From Micrococcales bacterium (GTDB lineage: Bacteria > Actinomycetota > Actinomycetes > Actinomycetales > Cellulomonadaceae), in assembly GCA_009779195.1 (NCBI GenBank), contig WRET01000004.1, forward strand, positions 25,468 through 89,467: 64,000 nt of DNA. The letters run 5' to 3'. The number at the start of each line of letters is the position of its first letter. Position 1 is the stretch's first letter. The notes under the pieces were generated by a model that saw nothing but the letters and a program-made list of their open reading frames with translations, was not told the origin of the DNA and made no database searches. Shown here piece after piece: positions 42,360-51,628 of the stretch. The position numbers and the translations under genes are program-made.

Positions 42360-43604
42360 ATGTCCGAGCGCACCCCGTCCCGTGCCGCGCTCGTCCAACC
42401 GGTGACGGCAGGCCAAGTCGCCGACTTCGCGTTGCAGGACGTGCCCCACCAACGCCCTGCTCCCCGCGCTGCCCTCGTCCACCGACCGGTGATGGACGCC
42501 GGTGGCCAGGTCGTCGCCTTCAGCCTGCGTGAGCTGGTGCACTCCGAGTCCGGCCTGACCGGCGACGACCGCCTCGATATCGAGTACGGGCAGACCGACC
42601 TGGCCTGCCTGGCTGGCGACCAGCCGTTCTTGCTGCAGGCCACCCGGCAGGTCATGACCGACTCCGCCGAGCACGTGATCGCCGCCGTGCCCGCCGAGCA
42701 CGCCCACCGTCCCCAGGTCGAGACGATGGTCGCCTGGCGGCACGCCAACGGCCTGCGCACCTGTGTCACCGGGTTCACCGGCACCGAGGCCGAGGTGGTG
42801 CTGGCGTCCAAGCTGGCTTTCGTCGTGGTCGACACGGCCGTCGGCGACAACCGCCTCGGTGACATCATCGACCTCGCCCATTCCATGGGGGCGAAAGTCG
42901 TCGCCGAGCAGGTGCGCACGGCCGAGGGTGTGCAGCGCGCTTTCGAGATGGGCGCCGACTGTGTCGAAGGCCGCGTCCCGCCCGTCGGTGAGCTGGAGCG
43001 TGGCGGTTTGTCGGCCGAGGAGATCAGCTGTCTGGAGCTGCTGTCCTTGCTCGGTGAGGAACCTGTGGACTACGACGCGGTCACGGGTCTGGTCGCAGCC
43101 GACCCCAACCTCGCTGTCGGGGTGCTGCACCTGGTCAACTCTGCGGTGTTCGCCCTGCCCACACCGGTCGACTCGGTGCGCCAGGCGGTCGTCCTGGTTG
43201 GCCCGCGGCTGCTGGGGGCCCTGGCCACCACGTCGCTGCACCAGGCGGCGCGTTCGAACGCTGACGAGCTGTGGCACGTCCTGGCGCGGGCTCTGGCCTG
43301 CTGGGAGCTGTCCGGTGACGACACCGGTTACACCGTCGGGCTGCTGTCGGCGGTCAGCGACCTGCGTGAGGTCGACCCTGCCTGGCTCGCACATATGGCT
43401 GGGATGTCTTCGGCCGCCACCGATGCACTGGTGAACCTGCACGGACCGGTCGGCCATGCGTTGGCCTGCGTCCGGGCGTACGAGTACGGCGACCCGCAGG
43501 TCGCGCTGACGCTCGGTGTCGACCCGTACCAGGTGTCGCGTGCCTGGCTGGACGCGCTGACCGAAGCACGTGGGGTCGCCACAGCCTTGACCGCGCAAGA
43601 ATGA
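42360..43604 (+). CDS. Degenerate EAL domain + HDOD domain protein, copy 3
   Basis: This 414-residue protein has an EAL-like half with no EAL motif (FSLRELVHSES instead) and an HDOD half (about 215-410) with VGVLHLVNSAVFALP and VDSVRQAVVLVGPRLLGAL. The gene starts at the ATG at 42360 with GGAGG 8 bases ahead; a GTG at 42333 is a weaker choice. It is directly followed (13 bases) by copy 4. Confidence 0.8.
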   Translation: MSERTPSRAALVQPVTAGQVADFALQDVPHQRPAPRAALVHRPVMDAGGQVVAFSLRELVHSESGLTGDDRLDIEYGQTDLACLAGDQPFLLQATRQVMTDSAEHVIAAVPAEHAHRPQVETMVAWRHANGLRTCVTGFTGTEAEVVLASKLAFVVVDTAVGDNRLGDIIDLAHSMGAKVVAEQVRTAEGVQRAFEMGADCVEGRVPPVGELERGGLSAEEISCLELLSLLGEEPVDYDAVTGLVAADPNLAVGVLHLVNSAVFALPTPVDSVRQAVVLVGPRLLGALATTSLHQAARSNADELWHVLARALACWELSGDDTGYTVGLLSAVSDLREVDPAWLAHMAGMSSAATDALVNLHGPVGHALACVRAYEYGDPQVALTLGVDPYQVSRAWLDALTEARGVATALTAQE

Positions 43605-43617
43605 CGAGGAGCTCTTC

Positions 43618-44760
43618 GTGGCTGTTGAGTGGCAGATGCCGGTGCTGGTCCGTTACCGGTTCGCCGACCCCTCCGGGCAGGTCGCCGGTTACGGGTTGCG
43701 GATGGCTTCGCCTCACGGAACCGACGACGAGGCGGTCGCCGACGCCCTCGACGACGAGTACCGCCGCACCGACCTGACAGAGCTGGCCGACGGGCGCCTG
43801 CTGTGCGTGCCGGCGACCGGCGCCCTGCTCGCCGAGGCCGCCGACCTGCTGGGTCCCGAGCACGTCGTCGAGCTGCCGCCACGGTTGCTGGGCAACCCCC
43901 AGGTCGCGGCGCTGGCGGCCCAGCAGGTGCGTTTCGCCCTGGGTGACTACACCGGGACGCCAGCCCAGCTCGACGCCCTCGAGTGGGCCGAGATGGTCAT
44001 CGTCGACGCTGAGGACGAGCACCTCGACGAGGTGGTCGCGACCTGCGGCGACACATGCGTCCTGGCCGTGGGGCCCGCAAGCCGCGCCTGCGTCAACAAG
44101 GCAGCGGCCGCTGGGGCCGGGTTCGTGGAGACCACCTGGGTCTACCCTGACGACCCGCGTGAGCCCGGAGACCTCAACGCTGTGGAAGCCCAGTGCCTGA
44201 CCCTGCTGGCGGTGCTCGACCAGCAACCGGCCGAACCCGACAAGGTCGCCGAGGCTATCTCCGCGTCCCCCGAGCTGTCTGTGGCTGTGCTTCGCCAGGT
44301 CAACTCTTCTGCGGTCGCGCTGCGTCACCGGGTCGACTCGGTACGCCACGCCGCGGTGCTCGCCGGTCCGCGGCGGCTGCGGACCATCGCTGTGGCCGAG
44401 CTGTCCGGCTCGCGCCAGGACGGGATCGACGCGCTGTGGGCGATCCTGGCCCGCGCACGCGCGGTAGCCGACCTGACCGGCCGTGAAGCCGGGTACACCG
44501 CTGGTCTGCTGTCAGGACTGGCCGATGTGCGCCGTTTCCCCCTGGACTGGCTGGCCACACGGGCGGGAGTCTCACCGCAGGTCAGCACGGCTCTGCTGGC
44601 CCGGCGCGGGTCGTTGGGCGCAGCTGTGGCGGCGGTCGCTGCGCACGAGGCTGGTTACCCTGCCGATATCGCGGCACTGGGGATGGACCCGTGGGTCGTG
44701 TCCCGTGCCTGGACGGACGCGCTCGTCGAGACCCGTGCTCTGCTGCCCGACCTGACATAG
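43618..44760 (+). CDS. Degenerate EAL domain + HDOD domain protein, copy 4
   Basis: This 380-residue paralog has a more worn N-terminal half (YGLRMASPH where an EAL protein has its motif) and a recognisable HDOD half: AVLRQVNSSAVALRHRVDSVRHAAVLAGPRRLRTIA. The GTG start at 43618 is preceded by GAGGAG. The two tandem genes are probably one operon, and the phosphatase gene follows after 7 bases. Confidence 0.75.
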   Translation: MAVEWQMPVLVRYRFADPSGQVAGYGLRMASPHGTDDEAVADALDDEYRRTDLTELADGRLLCVPATGALLAEAADLLGPEHVVELPPRLLGNPQVAALAAQQVRFALGDYTGTPAQLDALEWAEMVIVDAEDEHLDEVVATCGDTCVLAVGPASRACVNKAAAAGAGFVETTWVYPDDPREPGDLNAVEAQCLTLLAVLDQQPAEPDKVAEAISASPELSVAVLRQVNSSAVALRHRVDSVRHAAVLAGPRRLRTIAVAELSGSRQDGIDALWAILARARAVADLTGREAGYTAGLLSGLADVRRFPLDWLATRAGVSPQVSTALLARRGSLGAAVAAVAAHEAGYPADIAALGMDPWVVSRAWTDALVETRALLPDLT

Positions 44761-44767
44761 TGGGGGC

Positions 44768-45415
44768 ATGGTTCTCACGACGGTCCACCTGCTGCGGCAC
44801 GGTGAGGTGCACAACCCTGAAGGTGTGCTCTACGGACGGCTGCAGGGGTACCGGCTCTCAGACCTAGGCGAACGTATGGCGCAGATGGTCGCTGACGACC
44901 TGGCGTCGCAGCCAGCAGCGGAGATCGCTCTCGTCGTCGCCTCACCGCTCGAACGCGCCCAGCAGACCGCCGCGCCGGTCGCCGCGGCGTTCGGCCTGGA
45001 CGTGGGCACCGACGACCGCCTCATCGAAGCCGCCAACTACTTCGAGGGGAAGAAGTTCGGTGTGGGGGAGGCGTCGTTGGCCAACCCCCGCAACTGGCCG
45101 CACCTGCGCAACCCCTTCCGTCCGTCGTGGGGTGAGCCGTATGCCGAGCAGGTCGCGCGGATGCGGGCGGCGGTCACGACGGCCCGGCGCCAGGTCCCTG
45201 GACGCGAGGTTGTGCTCGTGTCCCACCAGCTGCCGATCTGGGTCACCCGCCTGGCTGCGGAGGGCCGGCGGCTGTGGCACGACCCGCGCCGCCGCCGGTG
45301 CACCTTGGCTTCGTTGACGACGTTGCGGTTCGACGACGACCACCTCGTCGGCGTCGGCTACCGCGAACCTGCTGCGACCCTCGTCGGCGCAGCAGCCGAG
45401 ACCCCAGGGGCCTGA
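44768..45415 (+). CDS. Histidine phosphatase (phosphoglycerate-mutase-like) family protein
   Basis: This 215-residue protein has the catalytic LLRHGEVHNP near the start and the second His in VVLVSHQLPIW; SPLERAQQTAAP supplies phosphate-contacting Arg. These enzymes dephosphorylate small molecules or proteins. In many actinobacteria this gene precedes the ResA/ResB/menaquinone loci. Here a proline-rich septum-type protein converges on it. Confidence 0.88.
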   Translation: MVLTTVHLLRHGEVHNPEGVLYGRLQGYRLSDLGERMAQMVADDLASQPAAEIALVVASPLERAQQTAAPVAAAFGLDVGTDDRLIEAANYFEGKKFGVGEASLANPRNWPHLRNPFRPSWGEPYAEQVARMRAAVTTARRQVPGREVVLVSHQLPIWVTRLAAEGRRLWHDPRRRRCTLASLTTLRFDDDHLVGVGYREPAATLVGAAAETPGA

Positions 45416-45428
45416 CCGGCGGTACCGT

Positions 45429-47150
45429 TCAGAACCCCGTCGCGGTGCCGTCGAGGGCTGAGCCGGTCCACTCTTTCTCTGTGATCTCGTTGGTGGACAC
45501 GATGCACATGATGGACTCGGCCCCGGCATCGAGCTCTTCGTCCGACGCCACGTACGCGCTGGAGAAGTCGAGCAGACCTTCGGGAACGCCATCGGCGGTC
45601 ATGAGGCTGGCACACCGGTCGTGGTAGACGCCCTCCTTGATGGGTTCGCTGGCTCCGCGGTCGACGTCTTTGACCGTGACGAAACCGATGACCTGGCTCT
45701 TGTGCGGCTGGGGGCACGCGATGGTCTCGACGTTGGTCGACGTGTGCAGAGCGTTGTCCAGCACAGGCAGGTCGCCGAAGCAGTCACCTTTGGCCAGGTG
45801 CCCGTAGACGGCCAGGTCCACCGGGTTCGGAGACGCGACCTCCCACTGGCTCGTCGGGCGCGGCGGCGTCGGGGGTGCCTGCGTCGTGGCCGGCGTCGAC
45901 GACGTGGGTGGTGAGCTGTCGACCTGGGGCTTGGTTGACCTGGGGTTCAGCACCACCGCCCCGATGACCAACGCGGCGACCACCACAACGGCGACGATAC
46001 CCAGCGAGACCAGTATCTTGCCCCGGCTTGGCGGCGGTCTCCAGGACTCGGTCGGCTCGTCCTTCCACACCCGCACCGGTGCAACAGCCATGGGTGCAGG
46101 TGCTGGTGGGCCTTGTGGCGCACGTACTGGTCGGACAGGTGCAGGCGCCTGCACCAACCACGCCGACACCCCCGGGGCAGGTGCTGGGGCTGGTGGTGCT
46201 GGTGCTGGGGCTGGGGCTGGTGGGACAGGTGCTGGTGGGGCCGGGGCTGGGGCTAGGGCGGGTGGTGCCGGGGCTGGGGCTAGGGCTGGTGGTGCCGGGG
46301 CTGGTGGGACAGGTGCTGGTGGGATAGGTGCTGGTGGGACAGGTGGCGCAGATGCCTGCGTGATCCACGCCAGCGACTCCTCCAACCCTGGTGCTGGTCT
46401 GGGAGGCGTGGGCGCTGGGGGTGGGTCGGGCGGCACAGGGGCGGTCTGCGACGGCGGTGCCGGGGGTGTGGGAGGCTCTGGCTCTGGTGGGGGCGGTGGT
46501 GGTGGTGGGAACGGGAGTGGGGACCCTGGTTTGGCGATGGGCAGCGTTAGTTCGAGCGGTGGCTCTGGCTCTGGTGGTGTGGGTGGTTCGGCTGGTGGTT
46601 CGGGCGTTGGGTCTGGGGTGGGAGGAGTCGGCTCTGGTGGTGTTGGTGGCGGTGGTGGGGCCTTTTTGGGGATGGCCAGTGTTGGTTCGAGCGGTGGCTC
46701 TGGATCTGTTGGTGTGGGTGGCGCAGCCGGTGGCTCGGGCGTCGGGGTTGGCTCTGGCGGTGCTGGCGGAGCCGGTGGTGTTGGCGGCGGCTCGGGTGTT
46801 GGCGGTGGGGTCTTCTTGGGGATGGCCAGCGTTGGTTCCAGCGGTGGCTCGGGCGTCGGGGTTGGGGGTGAAGGCGTTGGCTCTGGGGGCGGCTCGGGTG
46901 TTGGCGTTGGCTGTGGTGCCGGGACGTCGGGCTCCGGCTCTGGTGGAGCGTCCGGTGGCTGTGGTGCCGGTGCGTCGGGCGTGAGCCCAGGTGGCCGATC
47001 TTCCGGTGGGGGTGGAGGTGGTGGCTCGGGTTGTGAGGTCGCTTGTTCGACAGGTTCTTGCGGCTCTGACGGGTCGGCGTCCGGCAAGGACGTGTCGGAC
47101 GTCTGCGGACAGGCGTCACCAAGGCGAGGCTCGTCAGGTGGCACGCTCAC
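45429..47150 (-). CDS. Septum-formation-type membrane protein with very long proline-rich N-terminus
   Basis: This 573-residue protein has about 375 cytoplasmic residues composed mainly of Pro/Glu/Thr, then a membrane helix (ILVSLGIVAVVVVAALVIGAVVL, about 385-410) and an extracellular domain with KGDCFGDLPVL and ETIACPQPHKSQVIGFV and VYHDRCASLMTAD. That paired-Cys domain resembles the septum-formation (DUF4190-linked) family. The N-terminus contains a repeat of EPPLEPTLAIPKK (2 exact, 1 variant copy). On the opposite strand this creates a large Gly-rich shadow ORF. Start: GTG at 47150, uncertain. The extreme length of the proline arm is unusual and may reach deep into the cytoplasm or bind SH3/WW-like partners. 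Confidence 0.7.
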   Translation of the reverse strand: MSVPPDEPRLGDACPQTSDTSLPDADPSEPQEPVEQATSQPEPPPPPPPEDRPPGLTPDAPAPQPPDAPPEPEPDVPAPQPTPTPEPPPEPTPSPPTPTPEPPLEPTLAIPKKTPPPTPEPPPTPPAPPAPPEPTPTPEPPAAPPTPTDPEPPLEPTLAIPKKAPPPPPTPPEPTPPTPDPTPEPPAEPPTPPEPEPPLELTLPIAKPGSPLPFPPPPPPPPEPEPPTPPAPPSQTAPVPPDPPPAPTPPRPAPGLEESLAWITQASAPPVPPAPIPPAPVPPAPAPPALAPAPAPPALAPAPAPPAPVPPAPAPAPAPPAPAPAPGVSAWLVQAPAPVRPVRAPQGPPAPAPMAVAPVRVWKDEPTESWRPPPSRGKILVSLGIVAVVVVAALVIGAVVLNPRSTKPQVDSSPPTSSTPATTQAPPTPPRPTSQWEVASPNPVDLAVYGHLAKGDCFGDLPVLDNALHTSTNVETIACPQPHKSQVIGFVTVKDVDRGASEPIKEGVYHDRCASLMTADGVPEGLLDFSSAYVASDEELDAGAESIMCIVSTNEITEKEWTGSALDGTATGF

Positions 47151-47208
47151 AGGGCAAGTCTAGGCTGTTACCTGTGGTTGACCGGGGGTTTTGTTGTGCT
47201 GATGTTGT

Positions 47209-48078
47209 TCACAAGGCCAGGCCAAGGCCGAGCAGGACCGCGAAGACGAGCTCGAGCTGGCCCGTGAACGTCAGCACCGGGATCAGCCCCCGGCCGCGTA
47301 CCCCTGCCAGCACCATCACAGCCAGCACCACCGCGGGCGCCAGGCACAGCACCACCAGCAGCGACCACGGCGCGACGAAGGCGCACGCGGCACCCAACGG
47401 CACAGGAAGCACGACGAACGCGGCGTACAACCAGCGGGCCCGCTCCTCCCCGAGCCGGACCGCCAAAGTACGTTTGCCCGCCAGGACGTCCGTGGGGATG
47501 TCGCGCAGGTTGTTGGCCATGATGAGCGCGCAGGCCAACAAGCCGATCGAGACCGCCCCGAGCCACGCCGGCCATGTCAGGTACCCCCTCTGCGAGGCTG
47601 TCGTGCCCAGCACCGCGAACAGCCCGAAGAACATGAAGACTCCGACCTCCCCGAGCCCGGAGTACCCGTACGGCCGCCGTCCGCCGGTGTAGGTCCACGC
47701 CGCGACCACAGCGGCCACACCCGCCACCAGCAGCCACCACACCCCTGACCAGGCGACCAGCCCCACCCCGAGCAGCGCCCCCAACCCCAGGGCGCCGATG
47801 GCGGCGGTCTTCACCTGCCGCGGCAGGGCGGCGCCGGAGGCCACAAGCCGCATGGGACCGACCCGGTTGACGTCGGTCCCGCGCACCCCGTCGGAGTAGT
47901 CGTTGGCGTAGTTCGCGCCGATCTGGATGGCCAGCCCCACGCCCAACGCCAGGACGGCCCGGCCCAGGTGCGCGCCCCCAGCCTGCGCGGCCGCCCCTGT
48001 CCCCACGAGCACCGGGGCTGTCGCCGCAGGTAGCGTCCGCGGCCGGGCCGCAGACCACCATTCAGCCGCTGTCGCCAC
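47209..48078 (-). CDS. menA: 1,4-dihydroxy-2-naphthoate polyprenyltransferase
   Basis: This 289-residue UbiA-type membrane enzyme attaches the isoprenoid tail in menaquinone synthesis. The first Asp motif is NYANDYSDGVRGTD and the second ANNLRDIPTD; RPRTLPAATAPV is the usual N-terminal segment. It lies 3 bases after menE on the same strand. Confidence 0.93.
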   Translation of the reverse strand: MATAAEWWSAARPRTLPAATAPVLVGTGAAAQAGGAHLGRAVLALGVGLAIQIGANYANDYSDGVRGTDVNRVGPMRLVASGAALPRQVKTAAIGALGLGALLGVGLVAWSGVWWLLVAGVAAVVAAWTYTGGRRPYGYSGLGEVGVFMFFGLFAVLGTTASQRGYLTWPAWLGAVSIGLLACALIMANNLRDIPTDVLAGKRTLAVRLGEERARWLYAAFVVLPVPLGAACAFVAPWSLLVVLCLAPAVVLAVMVLAGVRGRGLIPVLTFTGQLELVFAVLLGLGLAL

Positions 48079-48081
48079 GTC

Positions 48082-49182
48082 TCACCTCTCAGGCCCAGTC
48101 TGGCACGCGTGGGCGGCCACCAGCACCGCTGCGGCCCGCCGGTCGGGTTTGCCCGGACCGAGCACCGGCAGCGCGTCGACGACGACCAGGTGCCTGGGGG
48201 CAGCCGGTGCGCCCAGGTGTGCCGTGATGTGCGCACGTAGGTCGTCCAGCGTGGGCGGACCAGCACGACCAGCCACGACGACGGCACCGACTGCCTGCCC
48301 CCAGCGCGGGTCGTCCACCCCCACCACCACGACCTCACGCACCCCCGGCACCTCGACCAACGCCTTCTCCACAGCCGCAGGTGCGACGTTCACCCCGCCG
48401 GTGATGATCATGTCGTCGGACCGTCCCAGCACCTCCAGACAGCCGTCCGGCGTGGTGCGGCCCAGGTCGCTGGTCGTGAACCAGCGCCGCCCTGCGCGTT
48501 CGGTGAACGCCTGGTCGTCCTGGCCCAGGTAGCCGTGGGCAAGCACAGGTCCGGCCATCTCGATCCGACCGCCGTTGATGGCGACCTCGACCCCGTCGAG
48601 CGGACGCCCGTCGTACACCGCCCCGCCGCACGTCTCGGTCGCGCCGTAGGTCATCACGATGTTCACCCCTGCGGTGCGCGAGCGGGCTGCGAGCCCGGCA
48701 GGCATCCCCGCCCCGCCGACGAGCACCGCCGAGAACCCTCGCAGCGTCTCGGTGGCTGCCGGGTCGTCCAGCAGCCGCAGCAGCTGGGTGGGGACCAGCG
48801 AGCAGTACGACGGTCCCTGTATCCGCACCGCAGCAAACCGTTCGGGGCCAAACGGTCCCAGCACCACCGGGGTCGTACCTGCCAGCAGCGACCTGACCAG
48901 CACCTGCACCCCAGCGATATGCGTGACCGGCAGTGCTAGCAGCCACGTCCCGGTGCCGGCGAGCCGCTGCGCGGACGCCTGCGCGGACGCGCGCAACGCC
49001 GCAGCGGTGAGCATGACGTCACGTGGTTGCCCTGTCGAACCCGACGTCCGCACGACGAGCGCCACCTCGTCGGGCACGTTGCCACCCACACCCACCGAGA
49101 CCGCAGGCCCAGTCCCGTCGAGCGCCGCCGGCAAGACCTCCACGAGGTCTGCTGGCGAGACGTCGCGCAGGGGCCTGGACAC
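48082..49182 (-). CDS. menE: o-Succinylbenzoate-CoA ligase
   Basis: This 366-residue AMP-forming ligase activates OSB for menaquinone synthesis. The ATP loop is VVRTSGSTGQPRDV, the adenine motif is MTYGATETCGG, and the hinge/C-terminal part is TTSDLGRTTPDG with GRSDDMIITGGVNV. It is shorter than canonical MenE (about 450), as in other actinobacteria. It forms an operon with menA. Confidence 0.9.
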   Translation of the reverse strand: MSRPLRDVSPADLVEVLPAALDGTGPAVSVGVGGNVPDEVALVVRTSGSTGQPRDVMLTAAALRASAQASAQRLAGTGTWLLALPVTHIAGVQVLVRSLLAGTTPVVLGPFGPERFAAVRIQGPSYCSLVPTQLLRLLDDPAATETLRGFSAVLVGGAGMPAGLAARSRTAGVNIVMTYGATETCGGAVYDGRPLDGVEVAINGGRIEMAGPVLAHGYLGQDDQAFTERAGRRWFTTSDLGRTTPDGCLEVLGRSDDMIITGGVNVAPAAVEKALVEVPGVREVVVVGVDDPRWGQAVGAVVVAGRAGPPTLDDLRAHITAHLGAPAAPRHLVVVDALPVLGPGKPDRRAAAVLVAAHACQTGPER

Positions 49183-49327
49183 CCGGACAGCCTAACGGCC
49201 AGCCGATGGGCACAGACCAGGGCCACCCGGACAGATCAGCTTCGCCCCTCCGGCGAGAGTAGATGGTCACATCCACCCGGTGCGACGCCGTACAGTAGAT
49301 CAGACTCAATAGCGAGGAGCCTGCATC
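49183..49327. promoter_or_regulatory. Divergent menE / DUF3048 promoter region
   Basis: These 145 bases separate menE and the DUF3048 lipoprotein. TACAGTAGATCAGACTCAAT near 49292-49311 contains -10-like elements, and GAGGAG lies before the DUF3048 GTG. Confidence 0.35.
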
Positions 49328-50389
49328 GTGTCTTTGGCATTGTTTCGCAGTTCCGTCCGGCGCAGCGGATGGGTGGTGCTCGTCGTAGCGGGCCTGGCCC
49401 TTGCTGGTTGCGGTACCGCCGCTGATCCGTCGGCCCGCAAGACCGATGCCGATGCCCGTAGCAAGACGCAGGTCCCTTCCCCAGAACCAGTTGTCACCGC
49501 CTGGCCGTTAACTGGTCTGCCGATGGACGATAACACCGTGGTCCGTCCAGCGCTGAACGTCAAGATCGAGAACGACAGGACTGTGCGGCCCCAGACCGGC
49601 CTGGAGTACACCGACATCGTGTGGGAAGAGGTCGTCGAGGGCGGTATCACCCGGTTCGTCGCGGTGTACCACTCGCAGGTGCCTGAGGAAGTCGGCCCGG
49701 TCCGCTCGAACCGTCCTATGGACCCGCGGATCGCCGGACCGAGCCGCGGTCTCATCGTTTTCTCTGGTGGGATGTACACCAGCCAGCTGCGTGCTGCTGG
49801 TCTGCAGGCTGTCTCCATGGACGAGGGCACTGCCGGGTTCTACCGCAAGGTCGGTTTCCGTGCCCCGCACAACGTGTTCGGCACGCCGCAGACGTGGTGG
49901 GACCTTGCCGACGACAAACACCGCAACAACCCGCCCCCCCAGTTCACCTATGCCCCAGCAAAACAGGCGACGGCGTTCGCCTCCGGGACCCCGGCTGCGT
50001 TGCTGGAGCTGACGTTGTCCGCCTCGGCGCACCCGTCGTGGTCGTGGGACGCGGCGTCGGGGACCTGGTTGCGTTCTGAAGGCACCACACCCTCGTCCTC
50101 CCGTGCTGGGGTGCGCCTGTCCGCCGTGAACGTCATCGTGATCAAAGCCCCGATCGTCAACACCCCCGACCGTGACCCGGCTGGTTCTCCCGTGCCCGAC
50201 ACGAAGTTCGAAGGCACCGGCACCGCTCTTGTCGCTACCGGCGGCAAAACCATCACTGCGACCTGGACGAAGGCGTCCGACACCGAGGTCGTGGTCCTGA
50301 CTACTTCTGGTGGCGAGGCCATCAACCTCGCCCCAGGCAACACCTGGGTCGAGCTCATGCCGACCGACCGCACCTGGGTGATCTTCTGA
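49328..50389 (+). CDS. DUF3048 domain lipoprotein
   Basis: This 353-residue protein has a signal sequence with a lipobox LALAGCG (Cys28). DUF3048 features follow: WPLTGLPMDD, RPALNVKIEND, EVGPVRSNRPMD and MYTSQLRAAG, then a second domain with VNVIVIKAPIVN. YerB-like DUF3048 lipoproteins are anchored outside the membrane; their function is not defined. GTG start. Confidence 0.85.
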   Translation: MSLALFRSSVRRSGWVVLVVAGLALAGCGTAADPSARKTDADARSKTQVPSPEPVVTAWPLTGLPMDDNTVVRPALNVKIENDRTVRPQTGLEYTDIVWEEVVEGGITRFVAVYHSQVPEEVGPVRSNRPMDPRIAGPSRGLIVFSGGMYTSQLRAAGLQAVSMDEGTAGFYRKVGFRAPHNVFGTPQTWWDLADDKHRNNPPPQFTYAPAKQATAFASGTPAALLELTLSASAHPSWSWDAASGTWLRSEGTTPSSSRAGVRLSAVNVIVIKAPIVNTPDRDPAGSPVPDTKFEGTGTALVATGGKTITATWTKASDTEVVVLTTSGGEAINLAPGNTWVELMPTDRTWVIF

Positions 50390-50467
50390 GGATCGCGACG
50401 ACCACGCTCGGTTGGGCGGCCTGCGGTCTCCCCGTAGGCACGCCCCTGCGCAACCCTCGTCCCTCGG

Positions 50468-51580
50468 TCAGGTGAGGACGACGCAGACGACTTCGCTGTT
50501 GCTGGCGATCCGCAGAGGAATTCCCCAGGTGCCAGCACCAGAGGTCACGATGACCTGGGGGCTGGATCCGTCCTTGCGGTAGTACCCGTAGTCGACGGCG
50601 TAGATGGCGCGTGTGATGAGGTTGGCCGGGAACATCTGTCCCCGGTGGGTGTGGCCTGCGAGGATGAGGTCGGTCTCGGCGCCGTACTCGTCGATGGTCC
50701 CCGGGTTGTGGTCCATGACGACGACGGGCCTGGTGCCGATGGTGGCCATCAGCTGTGCGGTGTCAGTCCTCTTCAGGTCACCGGTGGTGCTGATCGGCGA
50801 ACAGTCCAGCCGCCCGACCAGGGTGATACCGCCAACAGCCTCGTACTCGTCCTTCAGGACCCGTACCCCGCTGCGTTCCAAGAGGCTGACCATCTCGTCG
50901 AATCCGTGTCGAGCGCTGTCGTGGTTCCCCAGGCAGGCGTACACGTGAGCGCACCTGATGCTCTCCAGCGTCTGTTGCGCCGAGCCAGGCACCAGCTGGT
51001 AGTCGTCGTTGAAGATGTCACCGACCAGGCACACGAGGTCAGCGTCCACAGCGTTGACCTCGGCGACGACCTTCGCGAAGTTCCGCCCGGAGCCGACCGA
51101 CCCGAGGTGCAGGTCGCTGACCACGACGATCGTCATACCCGACACCCCTGGGAGCCGGACGTCGTAGGACACGTGCACGATACGCCTGGCGTTGTACAGC
51201 CCATACCCGACCACACCAGCAGCCAACAGGACAACAACCAGCCCCTCACCGAACCGCACGCCTGTCGTCGGTTCCACCTTCACGACCCGTCCGACCGCTA
51301 GCACCAGGTCCGCGACGAAAAAGAACATGAGCAGGTAGACAAAGAGCCCAGTCCAGTGCCCGCCTATCCAGCTGGCCACCTTCCTGGCCCGAACCGGCAG
51401 CGGCGCGTACCCGACCAGCAGCGACACCGCCAACCCCACGTACACGACCGCAAACACCACACCGTTGGTCGGCAAGAAGATGTCCGACCACTGGAACAGC
51501 CTCGTCGCGACATAAAAGTTCGTCCCCCCATAAACCCCCAGCATGACCCCCGCCCCGAAAACGATACCCACCGTCCGCAC
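50468..51580 (-). CDS. Membrane metallophosphoesterase (YkuE-like), copy 1
   Basis: This 370-residue protein has four to five N-terminal membrane helices (residues 1-150) and a calcineurin-like phosphoesterase domain: VVSDLHLGS, VCLVGDIFNDD, ACLGNHDS, and AGHTHRGQMFP with later VTSGAGTWGIPLR. It likely hydrolyses a lipid-linked or peptidoglycan-linked phosphate (YkuE acts at the envelope). I use the GTG at 51580 with GAGGGAG upstream; the ORF track adds about 113 residues from a region that is a non-coding duplicated repeat. It is a paralog of the gene at 59090. Confidence 0.88.
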   Translation of the reverse strand: MRTVGIVFGAGVMLGVYGGTNFYVATRLFQWSDIFLPTNGVVFAVVYVGLAVSLLVGYAPLPVRARKVASWIGGHWTGLFVYLLMFFFVADLVLAVGRVVKVEPTTGVRFGEGLVVVLLAAGVVGYGLYNARRIVHVSYDVRLPGVSGMTIVVVSDLHLGSVGSGRNFAKVVAEVNAVDADLVCLVGDIFNDDYQLVPGSAQQTLESIRCAHVYACLGNHDSARHGFDEMVSLLERSGVRVLKDEYEAVGGITLVGRLDCSPISTTGDLKRTDTAQLMATIGTRPVVVMDHNPGTIDEYGAETDLILAGHTHRGQMFPANLITRAIYAVDYGYYRKDGSSPQVIVTSGAGTWGIPLRIASNSEVVCVVLT

Positions 51581-51628
51581 GACTGCTCCCTCGCTTCCCG
51601 CGGCGACAACAGACCTCAGCCGTTCGTC

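Noticed and set aside
45886-47163. 425-residue Gly-rich ORF on the plus strand resembling PE-PGRS proteins
   Set aside because: It is the exact antisense of the proline-rich arm of the septum-type protein; CCN proline codons give GGN glycine on the other strand.
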